Shown piece by piece: positions 26,835-35,622 of a DNA stretch of 64,000 bases. Source of the DNA: Planotetraspora sp. A-T 1434. Its GTDB lineage: Bacteria; Actinomycetota; Actinomycetes; Streptosporangiales; Streptosporangiaceae. Position 1 is the stretch's first letter. The number at the start of each line of letters is the position of its first letter. The position numbers and the translations under genes were made by a program. Where the stretch lies: positions 62,001-126,000 of the forward strand of contig NZ_JAOEGB010000009.1 in assembly GCF_025420585.1 (NCBI RefSeq), read 5' to 3'. The notes under the pieces are model-generated. The model was not told the origin of the DNA. It was given only the letters and a program-made list of their open reading frames with translations, and did no database searches.

Positions 26835-27893
26835 TCAGGCCAGGCGGACGGCGCCGCGGCCGGTCGCGAGGGGGAGGTCGAGGAACGTGCGGATGCCGGG
26901 CGGGGCCGCGCACACGGAGGCGATCGAGTTGACCGCGTGCGCGGCGGCCCCGGCCAGGCCGTGGGTGACCTCGTCGATCGTGATGGCCATGGTCGGCTGT
27001 CCCTCGATGTGGATCGCGAACCCCGGGTCCGCCCATCGGGCGACCCTCTCGGCGTCGGCCTTGTAGATGCATTCGACCGTCATGAACGGCCTGCTGCGCA
27101 CGAGACCGGTGAACATCCAACGGGAGGCGCACACCGTGCCGGGCAGTACCACGCCCGCCGCGATCTCGAACTCCTCGGCGGCCAGCTCGTATTCGTCGGT
27201 CTCCTCGATCTCGTCGAGCTCCACCCCGAGTGCGGTGGCCACGAGTTGGACGCTCTCGGCGAAGAGTGACCGCTGGAAGGCGCGGAAGGGCCGTACGGCT
27301 CCGGCGTAGTCCTTCGGCGCCCGGGAGAAGCCGATCAGGTCGGTGACGATCTGCCGGGACGGATGACCGCGATAGTCCGACGACTCCCGGACGTAGATGT
27401 GGTCGAGCCGGGCCGACAACCCGGTCAGCGCGAGCGGCAGCAGGTCGCTCATGAACCCGGGGTTGATGCCGGTTCCGTGCAGCGAGGTCCCGCCACGGGC
27501 GCAGGCCGCCTCCAGGCGCTCGACGACGCCGGGGCCGTACGCCTGGGGATAGACGAAGCCGGTGGTGGTGATGACGTTCTTGCCCGAGGACAGCAGAGCG
27601 CAGATGGTCTCGATGTCGGTCGCGTGGTCGCCGCCGAAGTAGGACGCGGGCAGCGGCATGTGGAGCACGCAGTCCGCCTCCAGCGCGAAGATCTGCTCGA
27701 CGTCGTCGGTGCAGGTCACGCCGGCGGGGCTCAGGCCGACCAGCTCTCCGGCGTCTCGCCCCACCTTGTCGGGGTCGTAGACGAGCACACCCGCGAGATC
27801 GAACTCCTTACGTGTGATCACGCTGCGCAACGCGTATCCCCCGACTGCGCCCGTGGCCCACTGGACCACGCGCAGGGGCTGAGATGAGGGCAT
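26835..27893 (-). CDS. Dihydrodipicolinate reductase-like NAD(P)H-dependent oxidoreductase
   Basis: A 352-residue protein with an N-terminal Rossmann fold (VVQWATGAVGGYALRSVI) and a DapB/amine-dehydrogenase-like C-terminal domain. Such proteins are abundant in mycolata and in lipid-degrading actinomycetes. They are not the lysine-pathway enzyme, and their reaction is mostly unknown. ATG 27893 has GGAGG six bases upstream. The gene is divergent from the SDR at 28102; the 208-base spacer holds a possible TetR-type site, AGAATGTTGTTCT. Confidence 0.75.
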   Translation of the reverse strand: MPSSQPLRVVQWATGAVGGYALRSVITRKEFDLAGVLVYDPDKVGRDAGELVGLSPAGVTCTDDVEQIFALEADCVLHMPLPASYFGGDHATDIETICALLSSGKNVITTTGFVYPQAYGPGVVERLEAACARGGTSLHGTGINPGFMSDLLPLALTGLSARLDHIYVRESSDYRGHPSRQIVTDLIGFSRAPKDYAGAVRPFRAFQRSLFAESVQLVATALGVELDEIEETDEYELAAEEFEIAAGVVLPGTVCASRWMFTGLVRSRPFMTVECIYKADAERVARWADPGFAIHIEGQPTMAITIDEVTHGLAGAAAHAVNSIASVCAAPPGIRTFLDLPLATGRGAVRLA

Positions 27894-28070
27894 GCGTGGC
27901 CTCCAGCCAGGTCGCTCTGGGCGGGGGCCGTGCTGGGAGGGTGTCGTCGTTGACCCACGCCCGTCGGGGCCCAGAACTATAGCAGATTTTCACAGGATTG
28001 ATCACTATCCGCGGTGGTGTGTTGCCGACTACTGCCTTGTCGCGATCGGCAAGCTATTGTTTGGGCAACT

Positions 28071-28083
28071 AGAATGTTGTTCT
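28071..28083. promoter_or_regulatory. Possible TetR-type operator AGAATGTTGTTCT
   Basis: An AGAA-N5-TTCT palindrome just before the SDR gene. It resembles the AGAACCTTGTTCT element before fadA5 but does not fit the KstR spacing, so another regulator may use it. Confidence 0.35.
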
Positions 28084-28101
28084 CCTCGAAGGGTGGAGGC
28101 C

Positions 28102-28998
28102 ATGCAGGATCTCAGGTTCGACGGCAAGGTCGCGGTCGTCACCGGCGCGGGACATGGACTCGGCCGCTCGCACGCGCTCCTGCTCGCCGAGCGGGGAGCC
28201 AAGGTGGTCGTGAACGACCTCGGCGGCGCCCTCGACGGCTCCGGCGCGTCGACCGGACCGGCGGCCGAGGTCGTCGAGCTGATCACCAAGAACGGGGGAG
28301 AGGCGCTCGCCAACGCCGACAACGTGTCCACGCCGGAGGGCGCCCAGGCCATCGTGCAGGCGGCGCTCGACACCTTCGGCCGGATCGACATCGTCGTCAA
28401 CAACGCCGGGATCCTCAGGGACAGGTCGTTCGGCAAGATGAGCGTCGAGGAGTTCGACGCCGTGCTGGCCGTACACGTGCGCGGCTCCTTCCTGGTGAGC
28501 CGGGCGGCGTTCTCGCACATGAAGGAGCAGGCCTACGGCCGGATCGTGAACACCTCCTCGCCGGCCGGGCTGTTCGGCAACTTCGGCCAGGCCAACTACT
28601 CCACGGCCAAGATGGGCCTGGTCGGCCTGACCAAGACACTCGGCATCGAGGGCGCCAGGGCCAACATCAAGGCCAACGCGATCGCTCCGGTCGCCTGGAC
28701 GCGCATGACGGAGGAACTCCTCCCGGCCGAGTTCGAGGCCAGGTTCACCCCGGAGCGGGTCAGCCCGCTCGTCGCCTATCTCGCCCACGAGAGCTGCGAG
28801 ACCACGGGCGAGGTGTTCTCGGTCGGCGCCGGCCGGGTCGCCCGCGTGTTCGTCGCCGAGGGGCCCGGCTGGCGTACGGACGACCTCACCATCGAGGCCA
28901 TCCGCGACAACTGGGATGCCATCATGGCCGAGCAGCCCTATATCCAGCCGACCACGCTGGGCCAGCAGGCCGCCGCGTCCATGCAGGCCATGCTGTAG
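28102..28998 (+). CDS. SDR-family 3-hydroxyacyl-CoA dehydrogenase (17-beta-HSD4/ChsB1-like)
   Basis: A 298-residue short-chain dehydrogenase. Cofactor motif TGAGHGLGRSHALLLAERGA is followed by VVVNDLGG, typical of MFE-2/HSD17B4-type hydroxyacyl-CoA dehydrogenases. NNAG (NIVVNNAGIL-like), catalytic Ser in NTSSPAG and YSTAK (Tyr, Lys) complete the site. It should oxidise a 3-hydroxyacyl-CoA to 3-ketoacyl-CoA, plausibly the steroid side-chain step before FadA5 thiolysis. That link is inference from the KstR regulon elsewhere in the window; no exact KstR box precedes this gene. Confidence 0.82.
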   Translation: MQDLRFDGKVAVVTGAGHGLGRSHALLLAERGAKVVVNDLGGALDGSGASTGPAAEVVELITKNGGEALANADNVSTPEGAQAIVQAALDTFGRIDIVVNNAGILRDRSFGKMSVEEFDAVLAVHVRGSFLVSRAAFSHMKEQAYGRIVNTSSPAGLFGNFGQANYSTAKMGLVGLTKTLGIEGARANIKANAIAPVAWTRMTEELLPAEFEARFTPERVSPLVAYLAHESCETTGEVFSVGAGRVARVFVAEGPGWRTDDLTIEAIRDNWDAIMAEQPYIQPTTLGQQAAASMQAML

Positions 28999-29019
28999 GG
29001 CGGCTACCTGCGCCTGCTC

Positions 29020-31257
29020 CTACGGCAACCCCCACGCGGGGGAGCTGCCATTGGCCGGGACGTCTTGTGGCCGTGATGGACGCTGACCTTGCCGAGTGAT
29101 CAGTGCCGTCTCGCCTCTGCGCAGCGGAATCTCGATCGTTTCCGTTCCCCGATATGGCAGGGATTTGCCGTACTCATCGCGGACTTCGATCGGGCCCTCG
29201 ACGCCGTGCCGGATCCGCAGCGGCTCACCCGCCTCGCTGCGGATCCTGATCCATTCGGTACGACTGTCGCTGCGCCAGGCGTCCACCAAGAACGCGCCCT
29301 GCGTGCGCAGTCGTTCGATTGAGACGTCGGCCCAGGTCGCGGAGACGGCGGGGAACACCGTGACCACCCCTCCGTGGCTCTGTATCAGCATGTCGAGCAC
29401 TGACTGGGCAGCGGCCAGCGGGCTCTCGATGGCGAGGTTGCCGCCTTCTCTGTACATGGTGTTGGGGGTGATGGCGCAGTTGTCCACGACGTTGCCGTCG
29501 ATGAAGAAGCGCAGGTACGAGAGCGCCTCCTCCGGATTGCCGAACAGCGTCTCCATCGAGGAGGCCGCTGCGAAGCTGTAGCCGTGCCACCGCTCCCGCA
29601 TGCTTGCCCAGTGCTCAAAGCTGCGCCTGTCGAGCGACTCCTGCAGCGGATACAGCCAGAGCAGGTGCGAGTAGTGCCGGTGCGACTCCGCTAACGGCAC
29701 GTTCGCCCCGATCATTACTCCTTGCTCGCCCGCGTGGTACGGCACCAGCCGCGTGAGGATCTCCTGCCACCGGGGCCTGAGCGGGTCGTCCAGGCGTAGC
29801 CGGTCGGCGCTGTCGAGGAGGGTGCGGCAGCCCCAGCGGATGAGCGAGAGGTCGTAGGTGGCGTCGGAGGCGTTCGCGTACTCGGGGGAGCGGGTCTCGG
29901 GCAGGTGCAGCCTGCCGTCCGAGCCTTCTACGAGAAAGCGGGCGTAGTAGTTGATCGCACCGGTGAGGATGGGGTGGAGGACCTCGCGCAGCACGCGGTC
30001 GTCCATGCTGTGGCGGTACGCGAGCCAGACGTTGTGCATGCCCCAGGTAAGGTTGCCCGTGTGGTCGTTCGGGCTCACGCCTGGCACGCCGACGTATCGC
30101 GGCCCCGGTCTGAGCATGTGGTCGCCCGGATGGCACAGCGCGTATGACTTCCCATCGCGATAATCCGGATTTACGTTAAGCTCCAGATTTTCACGATATT
30201 TCCGGAAAGTCGTAGTTATGGCATCCAATTCCGGGTGATTCGAGCCGTTGATCAGCGGATAGGAGACTTGGACGTTGAGATTCCACCAGATGTTGGTCCA
30301 GCTGTTTCCCGCCTCGGGGAACCACGGGCCCCACTCGGTCACCACAGGCGCGTTTGCTCTGGTGGCCGAGGCTATCTTGTAGAGCTGGATCCAGTAGAAC
30401 CGCTGCAGGAGCTTGTCCGGAATCGACACCAGGCTGCGCCGGTAGAACCGCTGCCACCACCGCCGATGGACCAGGACGTGCGCCTCCGGGTTCCCGTCGA
30501 GCACGTGGCGTACGTTCCGCACCGCCTCCTCGACCCCCGTCGAATCCGGGTACCCGTAAACGATGGTTGCCGCGAGCACTCGCTCGGTCCCGTTCCTGAC
30601 CTCACGCCAGGCCGTGGTGTACCCGCCTCCGGCGTGCATGGGCTGCTCGACGTACCCGTCGGCGACCACCGGCTCGGGATTGCCGCTGTATTCGGGCGGA
30701 CGCCGGATCGTCCTGGTCGTGTATGACGGCAGCGGCGTGAACCCCCACACCACCGACTCCTCTCCAGGGCTCGGCGTCGTGGACACCAGCAGCACGCCGC
30801 GATGGCTGAGCACGAGCGCGCTGAGCCGGACGCTGCCCAAGGTGGTCGTCACGGTCCCGGTCAGTTCGGCCCTCTCCAGGTCCAGCCGCCAGTCCACCGC
30901 CGTGACCGTACCGGCGAAGGTCAGCGTCAGGTAGCCGATGGGCAGCCTTGAGTACCCGATCGCCGCCTCCCACTGCCCACGCTGATCCTGCACGAGGGAG
31001 TGGTTCAGCATGAACCGCAGAACGTTCCCCTCGCCACCCTTGTTGTAGACGTGCACTCCGAGAAACCCGTTGCCTAGGAACGGCCCGTTCTGCCAGCCAC
31101 TCGGCAGCCGCTTCCAGACCATGGTGGCGTCACGCAGGACCTCCCCGTGCACGTCCCTTCCCTCCGGCACGGCCGCGGCCCACGCGGCGGGGGAGGTCAT
31201 GACCACGGCGGAGGCTCCCGCGCCGAGGACGAAGGCGCGGCGTGAGATTTCGGTCAT
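29020..31257 (-). CDS. Tat-exported GH95-like glycoside hydrolase (putative alpha-L-fucosidase)
   Basis: About 745 residues. The twin-arginine signal is SRRAFVLGAGASAVVM at the N-terminus. A beta-sandwich domain (about 45-280) is followed by an (alpha/alpha)6 catalytic barrel with GSNHPELDAI, GNLTWGMHNVWLAY and SHRHYSHLLWLYPL. This is the layout of GH95 and related families; catalytic residues cannot be fixed without alignment. The start is ATG 31257, giving the Tat signal, with AAGGA nine bases upstream, although the frame is open to 31401. Two operators matching the GntR box of the L-fucose regulator lie in its promoter and leader, supporting fucose release as its role. Confidence 0.78.
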   Translation of the reverse strand: MTEISRRAFVLGAGASAVVMTSPAAWAAAVPEGRDVHGEVLRDATMVWKRLPSGWQNGPFLGNGFLGVHVYNKGGEGNVLRFMLNHSLVQDQRGQWEAAIGYSRLPIGYLTLTFAGTVTAVDWRLDLERAELTGTVTTTLGSVRLSALVLSHRGVLLVSTTPSPGEESVVWGFTPLPSYTTRTIRRPPEYSGNPEPVVADGYVEQPMHAGGGYTTAWREVRNGTERVLAATIVYGYPDSTGVEEAVRNVRHVLDGNPEAHVLVHRRWWQRFYRRSLVSIPDKLLQRFYWIQLYKIASATRANAPVVTEWGPWFPEAGNSWTNIWWNLNVQVSYPLINGSNHPELDAITTTFRKYRENLELNVNPDYRDGKSYALCHPGDHMLRPGPRYVGVPGVSPNDHTGNLTWGMHNVWLAYRHSMDDRVLREVLHPILTGAINYYARFLVEGSDGRLHLPETRSPEYANASDATYDLSLIRWGCRTLLDSADRLRLDDPLRPRWQEILTRLVPYHAGEQGVMIGANVPLAESHRHYSHLLWLYPLQESLDRRSFEHWASMRERWHGYSFAAASSMETLFGNPEEALSYLRFFIDGNVVDNCAITPNTMYREGGNLAIESPLAAAQSVLDMLIQSHGGVVTVFPAVSATWADVSIERLRTQGAFLVDAWRSDSRTEWIRIRSEAGEPLRIRHGVEGPIEVRDEYGKSLPYRGTETIEIPLRRGETALITRQGQRPSRPQDVPANGSSPAWGLP

Positions 31258-31370
31258 CGGGCGGATCCTTCCGAGGGAGCGCGAGAAGGTGTAGTTGGTG
31301 AGAGGGGTCAGGGTCAGAAGAGAAACCTCCTTGAAGGCGGTCCACGGTGACGGACGCAGCGAAGCAACAA

Positions 31371-31385
31371 AGACATCCGATGAAT
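31371..31385. promoter_or_regulatory. GntR operator copy in the GH95 leader
   Basis: AGACATCCGATG here is identical over 12 bases to the centre of the perfect palindrome before the GntR gene at 55095-55121. It lies about 75 bases downstream of the predicted transcription start. Confidence 0.7.
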
Positions 31386-31444
31386 CTGCGTCAGCGGCCA
31401 CGATTTCTCGGCACTTCTGCCCGAATGGTGGTGCTAGCGAGTCA

Positions 31445-31459
31445 ATTCATCTGATGATT
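31445..31459. promoter_or_regulatory. GntR operator copy at the GH95 transcription start
   Basis: TCATCTGATGA (31447-31457) keeps the CATC-N-GATG core of the GntR box and sits at the expected +1 of the GH95 promoter. Confidence 0.6.
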
Positions 31460-31464
31460 AAGAA

Positions 31465-31492
31465 GATCTAGTCAGCCGACCATGTCTGTCAA
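31465..31492 (-). promoter_or_regulatory. Predicted GH95 promoter
   Basis: On the minus strand, TTGACA (31492-31487), 16 bases, then TAGATC (31470-31465) point toward the fucosidase gene. The 31258-31638 gap holds this promoter, the two operators and one repeat unit; the rest shows nothing recognisable. Confidence 0.6.
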
Positions 31493-31558
31493 GTCCTGTC
31501 TCGCCCCTTGACTCACGCTGCGGAGAACACAGGGGAGCGAAGCCGTTCGGCGGAGACC

Positions 31559-31570
31559 TTGCATGATCAC
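31559..31570 (-). repeat. Single unit of the GTGATCATGCAC repeat family
   Basis: One reverse-strand core (GTGATCATGCAA) lies 69 bases past the 3' end of the GH65 gene, in that gene's orientation. Confidence 0.6.
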
Positions 31571-31638
31571 GGCGAAATTCGGTTACCTGACCGGCTCTCT
31601 AGCTGTACGGCCGGCGTGGACCAAGCCGGGGATGGCCC

Positions 31639-34014
31639 TCACGGGCCCAGGTCAGGGGCGGAGAGGCGGGTGTGGCGGGGGATGGGCTCGCGGCCGGGAG
31701 GCTGGCGGAGCCGTTCGGTGGGGTCGGGCGTGATGGGGGTGGGGCGGGTCACCGCGTGGTCGCCCACGGTGAACTCGTCGCCGTGGTGCTCCAGCGTGAG
31801 CGGCGGGCCGTCCAGGAGCCGGTAGCTCGTCTGGCCCGCGGTGATGTCCACCCGCAGGAGGCGTCCTCGATAACGCAGCCGGAAGGCGAGCCGCGTGATG
31901 CCGGACGGCAGCCGGGGGGCGAACCGAATCCGCCCCTGGCGGGCGCGCATCCCGCCGAAGCCGGCGACGAGCGCCGTCCAGGCCCCGGCGAGCGAGGCCA
32001 TGTGCACCCCGTCGCGGGTGTTGTTCTCCAGGTCGCGCAGGTCCATCAGCGCCGCCTCGCCCAGGTAGTCGTAGGCGAGGTCGAGCTGACCGACCTCGGC
32101 GGCGAGCACCGCCTGGGTGCAGGCGGACAGCGACGAGTCCCGGACGGTGAGAGCCTCGTAGTAGGCGAAGTTGCGGGCCTTCTCCTCGGCGGTGAACGCG
32201 TCGCCGCGCAAGTGCATGGCGAGCACGAGGTCGGCCTGCTTGACGACCTGCTTGCGGTAGAGGTCGAAGTAGGGCACGTGCAGCAGCAGCGGATACTGCT
32301 CGGGCTTGGTGGCGGCGAAGTCCCACACCGCGTGTTCGGTGAAGCCCTCGCTCTGCGCGTGGACGCCGAGCCGCTCGTCATAGGGCACGAACATCGCGGA
32401 GGCGGCGTCCCGCCACATCGCGATTTCCTCCAGGCCGACCCCGAGCTGCTGAGCGTGGTCGGTGTGACGGGTGGCGGCGTCGGCCGCGGCGCGGAGGTTC
32501 TGCTGGGCCATCAGGTTGGTGTAGACGTTGTTGTCCGCGATCGCGCTGTACTCGTCGGGGCCGGTGACCCCGTCGATGCGATACCGCCCGTCGACGTCGT
32601 GGTGGCCGAGGGCGCACCAGAGCCTGGCCGTACCGACCAGCAGCGGCACGCCGGTGTCCCGCTCGAAGGCGGTGTCCTCGGTGGCGTCGACGTACCGCGT
32701 GACCGCGTCGGCGATGTCCGCGTTGATGTGGAACGCCGCGGTGCCGGCCGGCCAGTATCCCGAGCACTCCTCGCCGTTGATGGTCCGCCAGGGGAAGGCC
32801 GTGCCGTGGAGCCCCAGCTGTTCGGCGCGGTCCTCGGCCTTCGGCAGGATCGACTGCCGCCAGCGCAGCGCGTCCGCCGCCGCCCGCGGATAGGTGTAGG
32901 TGAGAACCGGGAGGACGAAACTCTCCGTGTCCCAGAAGGCGTGGCCGTCGTAGCCCGAGCCGGTCAGCCCCTTGCCCGGGATGGGCCGCCGTTCCAGCCG
33001 GGCGCCCGCCTGCAGCAGGTGGAACAGCCCGAACCGGACGGCCTGCTGCACCTCCGCGTCGCCCTCGACCTCGACGTCCGCGCCGGCCCAGTAGTCGTCG
33101 AGGAACGCCCGCTGCTCGCGCACGAGGCCCTCCCATCCGGCCAGCCTGGCGGCCGCGAGGGCGGCGACGACCTGGTCGTGCATGGCGGGCCGGGAACGCT
33201 TGGCCGACCAGCCGTAGGCGAACAGCTTCACTATGCGGAGCCGTTGACCGGGGCTTAGCCGGGTCGCCACGGTGAGGCGGCTGACGTCGTCGGAGCCGTC
33301 GGCCTCGATCCGCGTGCCCTCCGGGCCGTCGACGTGGTGGCGCATACCGGCGGCGACCCGGAGCCCGCTGGCGCGGGTGGTGTGGATCATCACCGCCATG
33401 GTCTTCGCGGCCGCGTTCTCCTCCAGGACCAGGGGAGCCTGCAGCGCGGCGGCGGCGCGCGGGTCGTTCTCCATGCCGGGCAGGGTCTCGTTCGCCACCA
33501 GCTCCGACTGAACGACCACACCCAGCGGCTGACCCACGGGCTCGACCTCGTAGTGGACGGCGGCGACGGCCCTGTGGGTGAACGACACCAGGCGGGTGGA
33601 GGTGATCCTGACCTCGCCATCGGCGGGGGAGCTCCAGTGCACCCGGCGGGTCAGGGTGCCGGCGCGGAAGTCGAGCACGCGCTCGTGCTCGTGTAGCGTG
33701 CCGTACCGCACGTCGAACGGCTCGTCGTCGACGAGCAGCCGGATCAGCTTGCCGTTGGTGACGTTCACCACGGTCTGGCCGGACTCCGGGTACCCGTAGC
33801 CCGCCTCGGCGTACGGCAGGGGCCGCAGCTCGTAGACGGAGTTGAGGTAGGTGCCGGGGAGGCCGTGCGGCTCCCCCTCGTCGAGGTTGCCACGCAGGCC
33901 GATATGCCCGTTGGACAGCGCGAACACCGACTCGGTCTGGGCCAGCACGTCCATGTGCAGGCGGCACTCGCGGACCGACCAGGGCTCCACCTTGAACGCG
34001 GGATGCTGGATCAT
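31639..34014 (-). CDS. GH65-family disaccharide phosphorylase (trehalose/kojibiose/maltose type)
   Basis: A 791-residue enzyme with an N-terminal beta-sandwich (1-270), linker helices, the (alpha/alpha)6 catalytic barrel and a C-terminal beta-sandwich. The catalytic acid is the Glu in DGVTGPDEYSAIADNN. Phosphate-binding and barrel motifs are KGLTGSGYDGHAFWDTESF and SLSACTQAVLAAEVGQ. It should split a glucose disaccharide with phosphate to glucose plus beta-glucose 1-phosphate. The start overlaps the stop of a beta-phosphoglucomutase gene (ATGA at 34011-34014), the classic partner that turns the product into glucose 6-phosphate. Disaccharide specificity is not readable by eye. Confidence 0.92.
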   Translation of the reverse strand: MIQHPAFKVEPWSVRECRLHMDVLAQTESVFALSNGHIGLRGNLDEGEPHGLPGTYLNSVYELRPLPYAEAGYGYPESGQTVVNVTNGKLIRLLVDDEPFDVRYGTLHEHERVLDFRAGTLTRRVHWSSPADGEVRITSTRLVSFTHRAVAAVHYEVEPVGQPLGVVVQSELVANETLPGMENDPRAAAALQAPLVLEENAAAKTMAVMIHTTRASGLRVAAGMRHHVDGPEGTRIEADGSDDVSRLTVATRLSPGQRLRIVKLFAYGWSAKRSRPAMHDQVVAALAAARLAGWEGLVREQRAFLDDYWAGADVEVEGDAEVQQAVRFGLFHLLQAGARLERRPIPGKGLTGSGYDGHAFWDTESFVLPVLTYTYPRAAADALRWRQSILPKAEDRAEQLGLHGTAFPWRTINGEECSGYWPAGTAAFHINADIADAVTRYVDATEDTAFERDTGVPLLVGTARLWCALGHHDVDGRYRIDGVTGPDEYSAIADNNVYTNLMAQQNLRAAADAATRHTDHAQQLGVGLEEIAMWRDAASAMFVPYDERLGVHAQSEGFTEHAVWDFAATKPEQYPLLLHVPYFDLYRKQVVKQADLVLAMHLRGDAFTAEEKARNFAYYEALTVRDSSLSACTQAVLAAEVGQLDLAYDYLGEAALMDLRDLENNTRDGVHMASLAGAWTALVAGFGGMRARQGRIRFAPRLPSGITRLAFRLRYRGRLLRVDITAGQTSYRLLDGPPLTLEHHGDEFTVGDHAVTRPTPITPDPTERLRQPPGREPIPRHTRLSAPDLGP

Positions 34015-34760
34015 GGCCGCTCCAGCAGTTCGGCGAGGTCGGTGACGACGATGTCCGCCCCGTGTTCGCGCAGCTCGTCCGCCTGGCCGGCCCGGTCGAC
34101 GCCGACCACGAAGGCGAAGCCGCCCGCCCGGCCCGCCTGCACCCCGGCCAGCGCGTCCTCGAACACCGCCGCCTCGGCGGGCTTGAGGCCGAGCGCGTCG
34201 GCGCCCGCGAGGTACATGTCCGGCGCGGGCTTGCCCGAAAGGCCCCGCCGCTGGGCCACCGCGCCGTCGATCCGCGCCTCGAAGAGGTCGGCGATCCCGG
34301 CGGCGGCCAGGATCCGCTCGGTGTTGGCGCTTGACGAGACGACGGCGCGGTGCATGCCCGCTTGGCGGGCGGCGCGCACGTACCTCACCGAGCCCTCGAA
34401 GAGGTTCACGCCCTGCTCCTCCAGGACCTCCCGCACGAGCGCGTTCTTGCGGTTGCTGATCCCATGGACAGTGGGGGTGCCGGGCGGGTCGCCGGGCGTT
34501 CCCTCGGGGAGGCTGATCCCGCGGGCGGCCAGGAAATCCCGCGTGCCGTCGAGCCGCCTCTTGCCGTCCACGTAACGGTCGTAGTCGGCGACCGGGTCGA
34601 ACGGCGTGAACGGCTCTCCCGTCCGCTCGGCCCGCTCCCGGAGGAACCGGTCGAACGTCTTCTTCCAGGCGGCCGCGTGGACGGTGGCCGTGCGCGTCAG
34701 CACGCCGTCCATGTCGAACAGGCAGCCTCGCACCCCGTCGGGCAACCCCAGCATCCGCAT
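34011..34760 (-). CDS. pgmB: HAD-superfamily beta-phosphoglucomutase
   Basis: A 249-residue HAD-IA phosphatase-fold enzyme. Motif I is FDMDGVLTRT with the nucleophile Asp and acid Asp. Motif II is AVVSSSANTERIL, and the late motif is AVFEDALAGVQAGRAGGFAF. The cap insertion between motif I and II fits beta-phosphoglucomutase. It should interconvert beta-glucose 1-phosphate and glucose 6-phosphate. It is translationally coupled to the GH65 phosphorylase that makes its substrate. Confidence 0.9.
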   Translation of the reverse strand: MRMLGLPDGVRGCLFDMDGVLTRTATVHAAAWKKTFDRFLRERAERTGEPFTPFDPVADYDRYVDGKRRLDGTRDFLAARGISLPEGTPGDPPGTPTVHGISNRKNALVREVLEEQGVNLFEGSVRYVRAARQAGMHRAVVSSSANTERILAAAGIADLFEARIDGAVAQRRGLSGKPAPDMYLAGADALGLKPAEAAVFEDALAGVQAGRAGGFAFVVGVDRAGQADELREHGADIVVTDLAELLERP

Positions 34761-34787
34761 CCCTGCTTTGATAGGAGTCCTCGGAGG

Positions 34788-35300
34788 TCACGTACCCCGT
34801 CCGCGGCCCGCTTCCCCCTCCGGGGCCGCGCGGGACGGCGGGCGGTCCGAGGACGGCCACACGTACGGAAGATCGTCGGGGTCGCCGGGGAAGATCGGCC
34901 GGTAGAACGCGGGGTCCTTGCGGAGCAGGGCCGACCGGTGGCTGAGGTGGAGGGCCGGGTCGCCGAGCCACGGCGGGAGCTCGCCGGCGTCCCCGAGGGC
35001 CCGTTGCGATCGCGGTACGGCGATGCCCACGCTGCCGAGCAGTTCGCGCGTGAGCGTGGCCGCGCACGTGTCCGCCCGGCCCATCTCGCGCCAGACGTCG
35101 CAGATCTCCAGGCCGTAGCGGACCAGAGCCTCCTCATATCCGGTCCACATGCGGGCCACGGGATGGTGCCGCCAGCCGTACCCGGGCACCGTCAGCGCGC
35201 GCAGGACCTGGAGCGCCTCGACCCGCTGCTTGCCGAGGCGCAGCGGGTCGAGCACCCGTGCGGTCGCGGCGAAGCCGGGGTAGGGCAGAAAGGTCTGCAT
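34788..35300 (-). CDS. MSMEG_6728-family protein (pyrimidine-dimer glycosylase-like)
   Basis: A 170-residue protein beginning MQTFLPYPGFAATARVLDPL and continuing GKQRVEALQVLRAL, matching the MSMEG_6728/DUF family distantly related to T4 endonuclease V (pyrimidine dimer DNA glycosylase). An N-terminal Thr or nearby Arg would be expected in a true glycosylase; the catalytic state cannot be judged. It is the first of three minus-strand genes with pgmB and GH65 but has no obvious functional link. A GAGGAG directly abuts the ATG. Confidence 0.65.
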   Translation of the reverse strand: MQTFLPYPGFAATARVLDPLRLGKQRVEALQVLRALTVPGYGWRHHPVARMWTGYEEALVRYGLEICDVWREMGRADTCAATLTRELLGSVGIAVPRSQRALGDAGELPPWLGDPALHLSHRSALLRKDPAFYRPIFPGDPDDLPYVWPSSDRPPSRAAPEGEAGRGRGT

Positions 35301-35420
35301 CTCCTCGGATTGGTTACCCGTCCGTCTCCGAAATATCCCAGCTCAGACCGGGCGCCTCCGACCGGGAGTGCGCCACGGGTGTCACCCGAAACCGGGCGAT
35401 TCACCCTTCACGCCTCGCCC

Positions 35421-35448
35421 TTGACAAACGTCACGCGGCTACTACAAA
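35421..35448 (+). promoter_or_regulatory. Orphan plus-strand promoter
   Basis: TTGACA (35421-35426), 16 bases, then TACAAA (35443-35448) fire into the 35301-35622 gap between two minus-strand genes. The only coding option is a 49-codon ORF from GTG 35463 to 35612 (SWSGSWSSSRSSDL inside). The transcript may instead be a small RNA or antisense to the alcohol dehydrogenase 3' end. Confidence 0.5.
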
Positions 35449-35622
35449 AATGCCCAATAGTCGTGCCAATTGCGGTCAGCGACACACCTCTCGTTCGCAG
35501 ATCGTGGTCCGGGTCGTGGAGCAGCAGCAGATCCAGCGACCTTAGGATGCGCTGGGGCACCCCGGCGGAGGGGCCCCCGCTGCGCCGAAATCACTCAGTT
35601 GAAGACCTTTGATCGAAGGCGT

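Noticed and set aside
28061-28083. KstR box before the SDR gene at 28102
   Set aside because: The half-sites are spaced AGAA-N5-TTCT and do not meet TnnAACnnGTTnnA, so I list it only as a generic TetR-type site.
35463-35612. Tryptophan attenuator leader peptide
   Set aside because: The Trp codons are not adjacent, no tryptophan gene follows, and the next gene is on the opposite strand.
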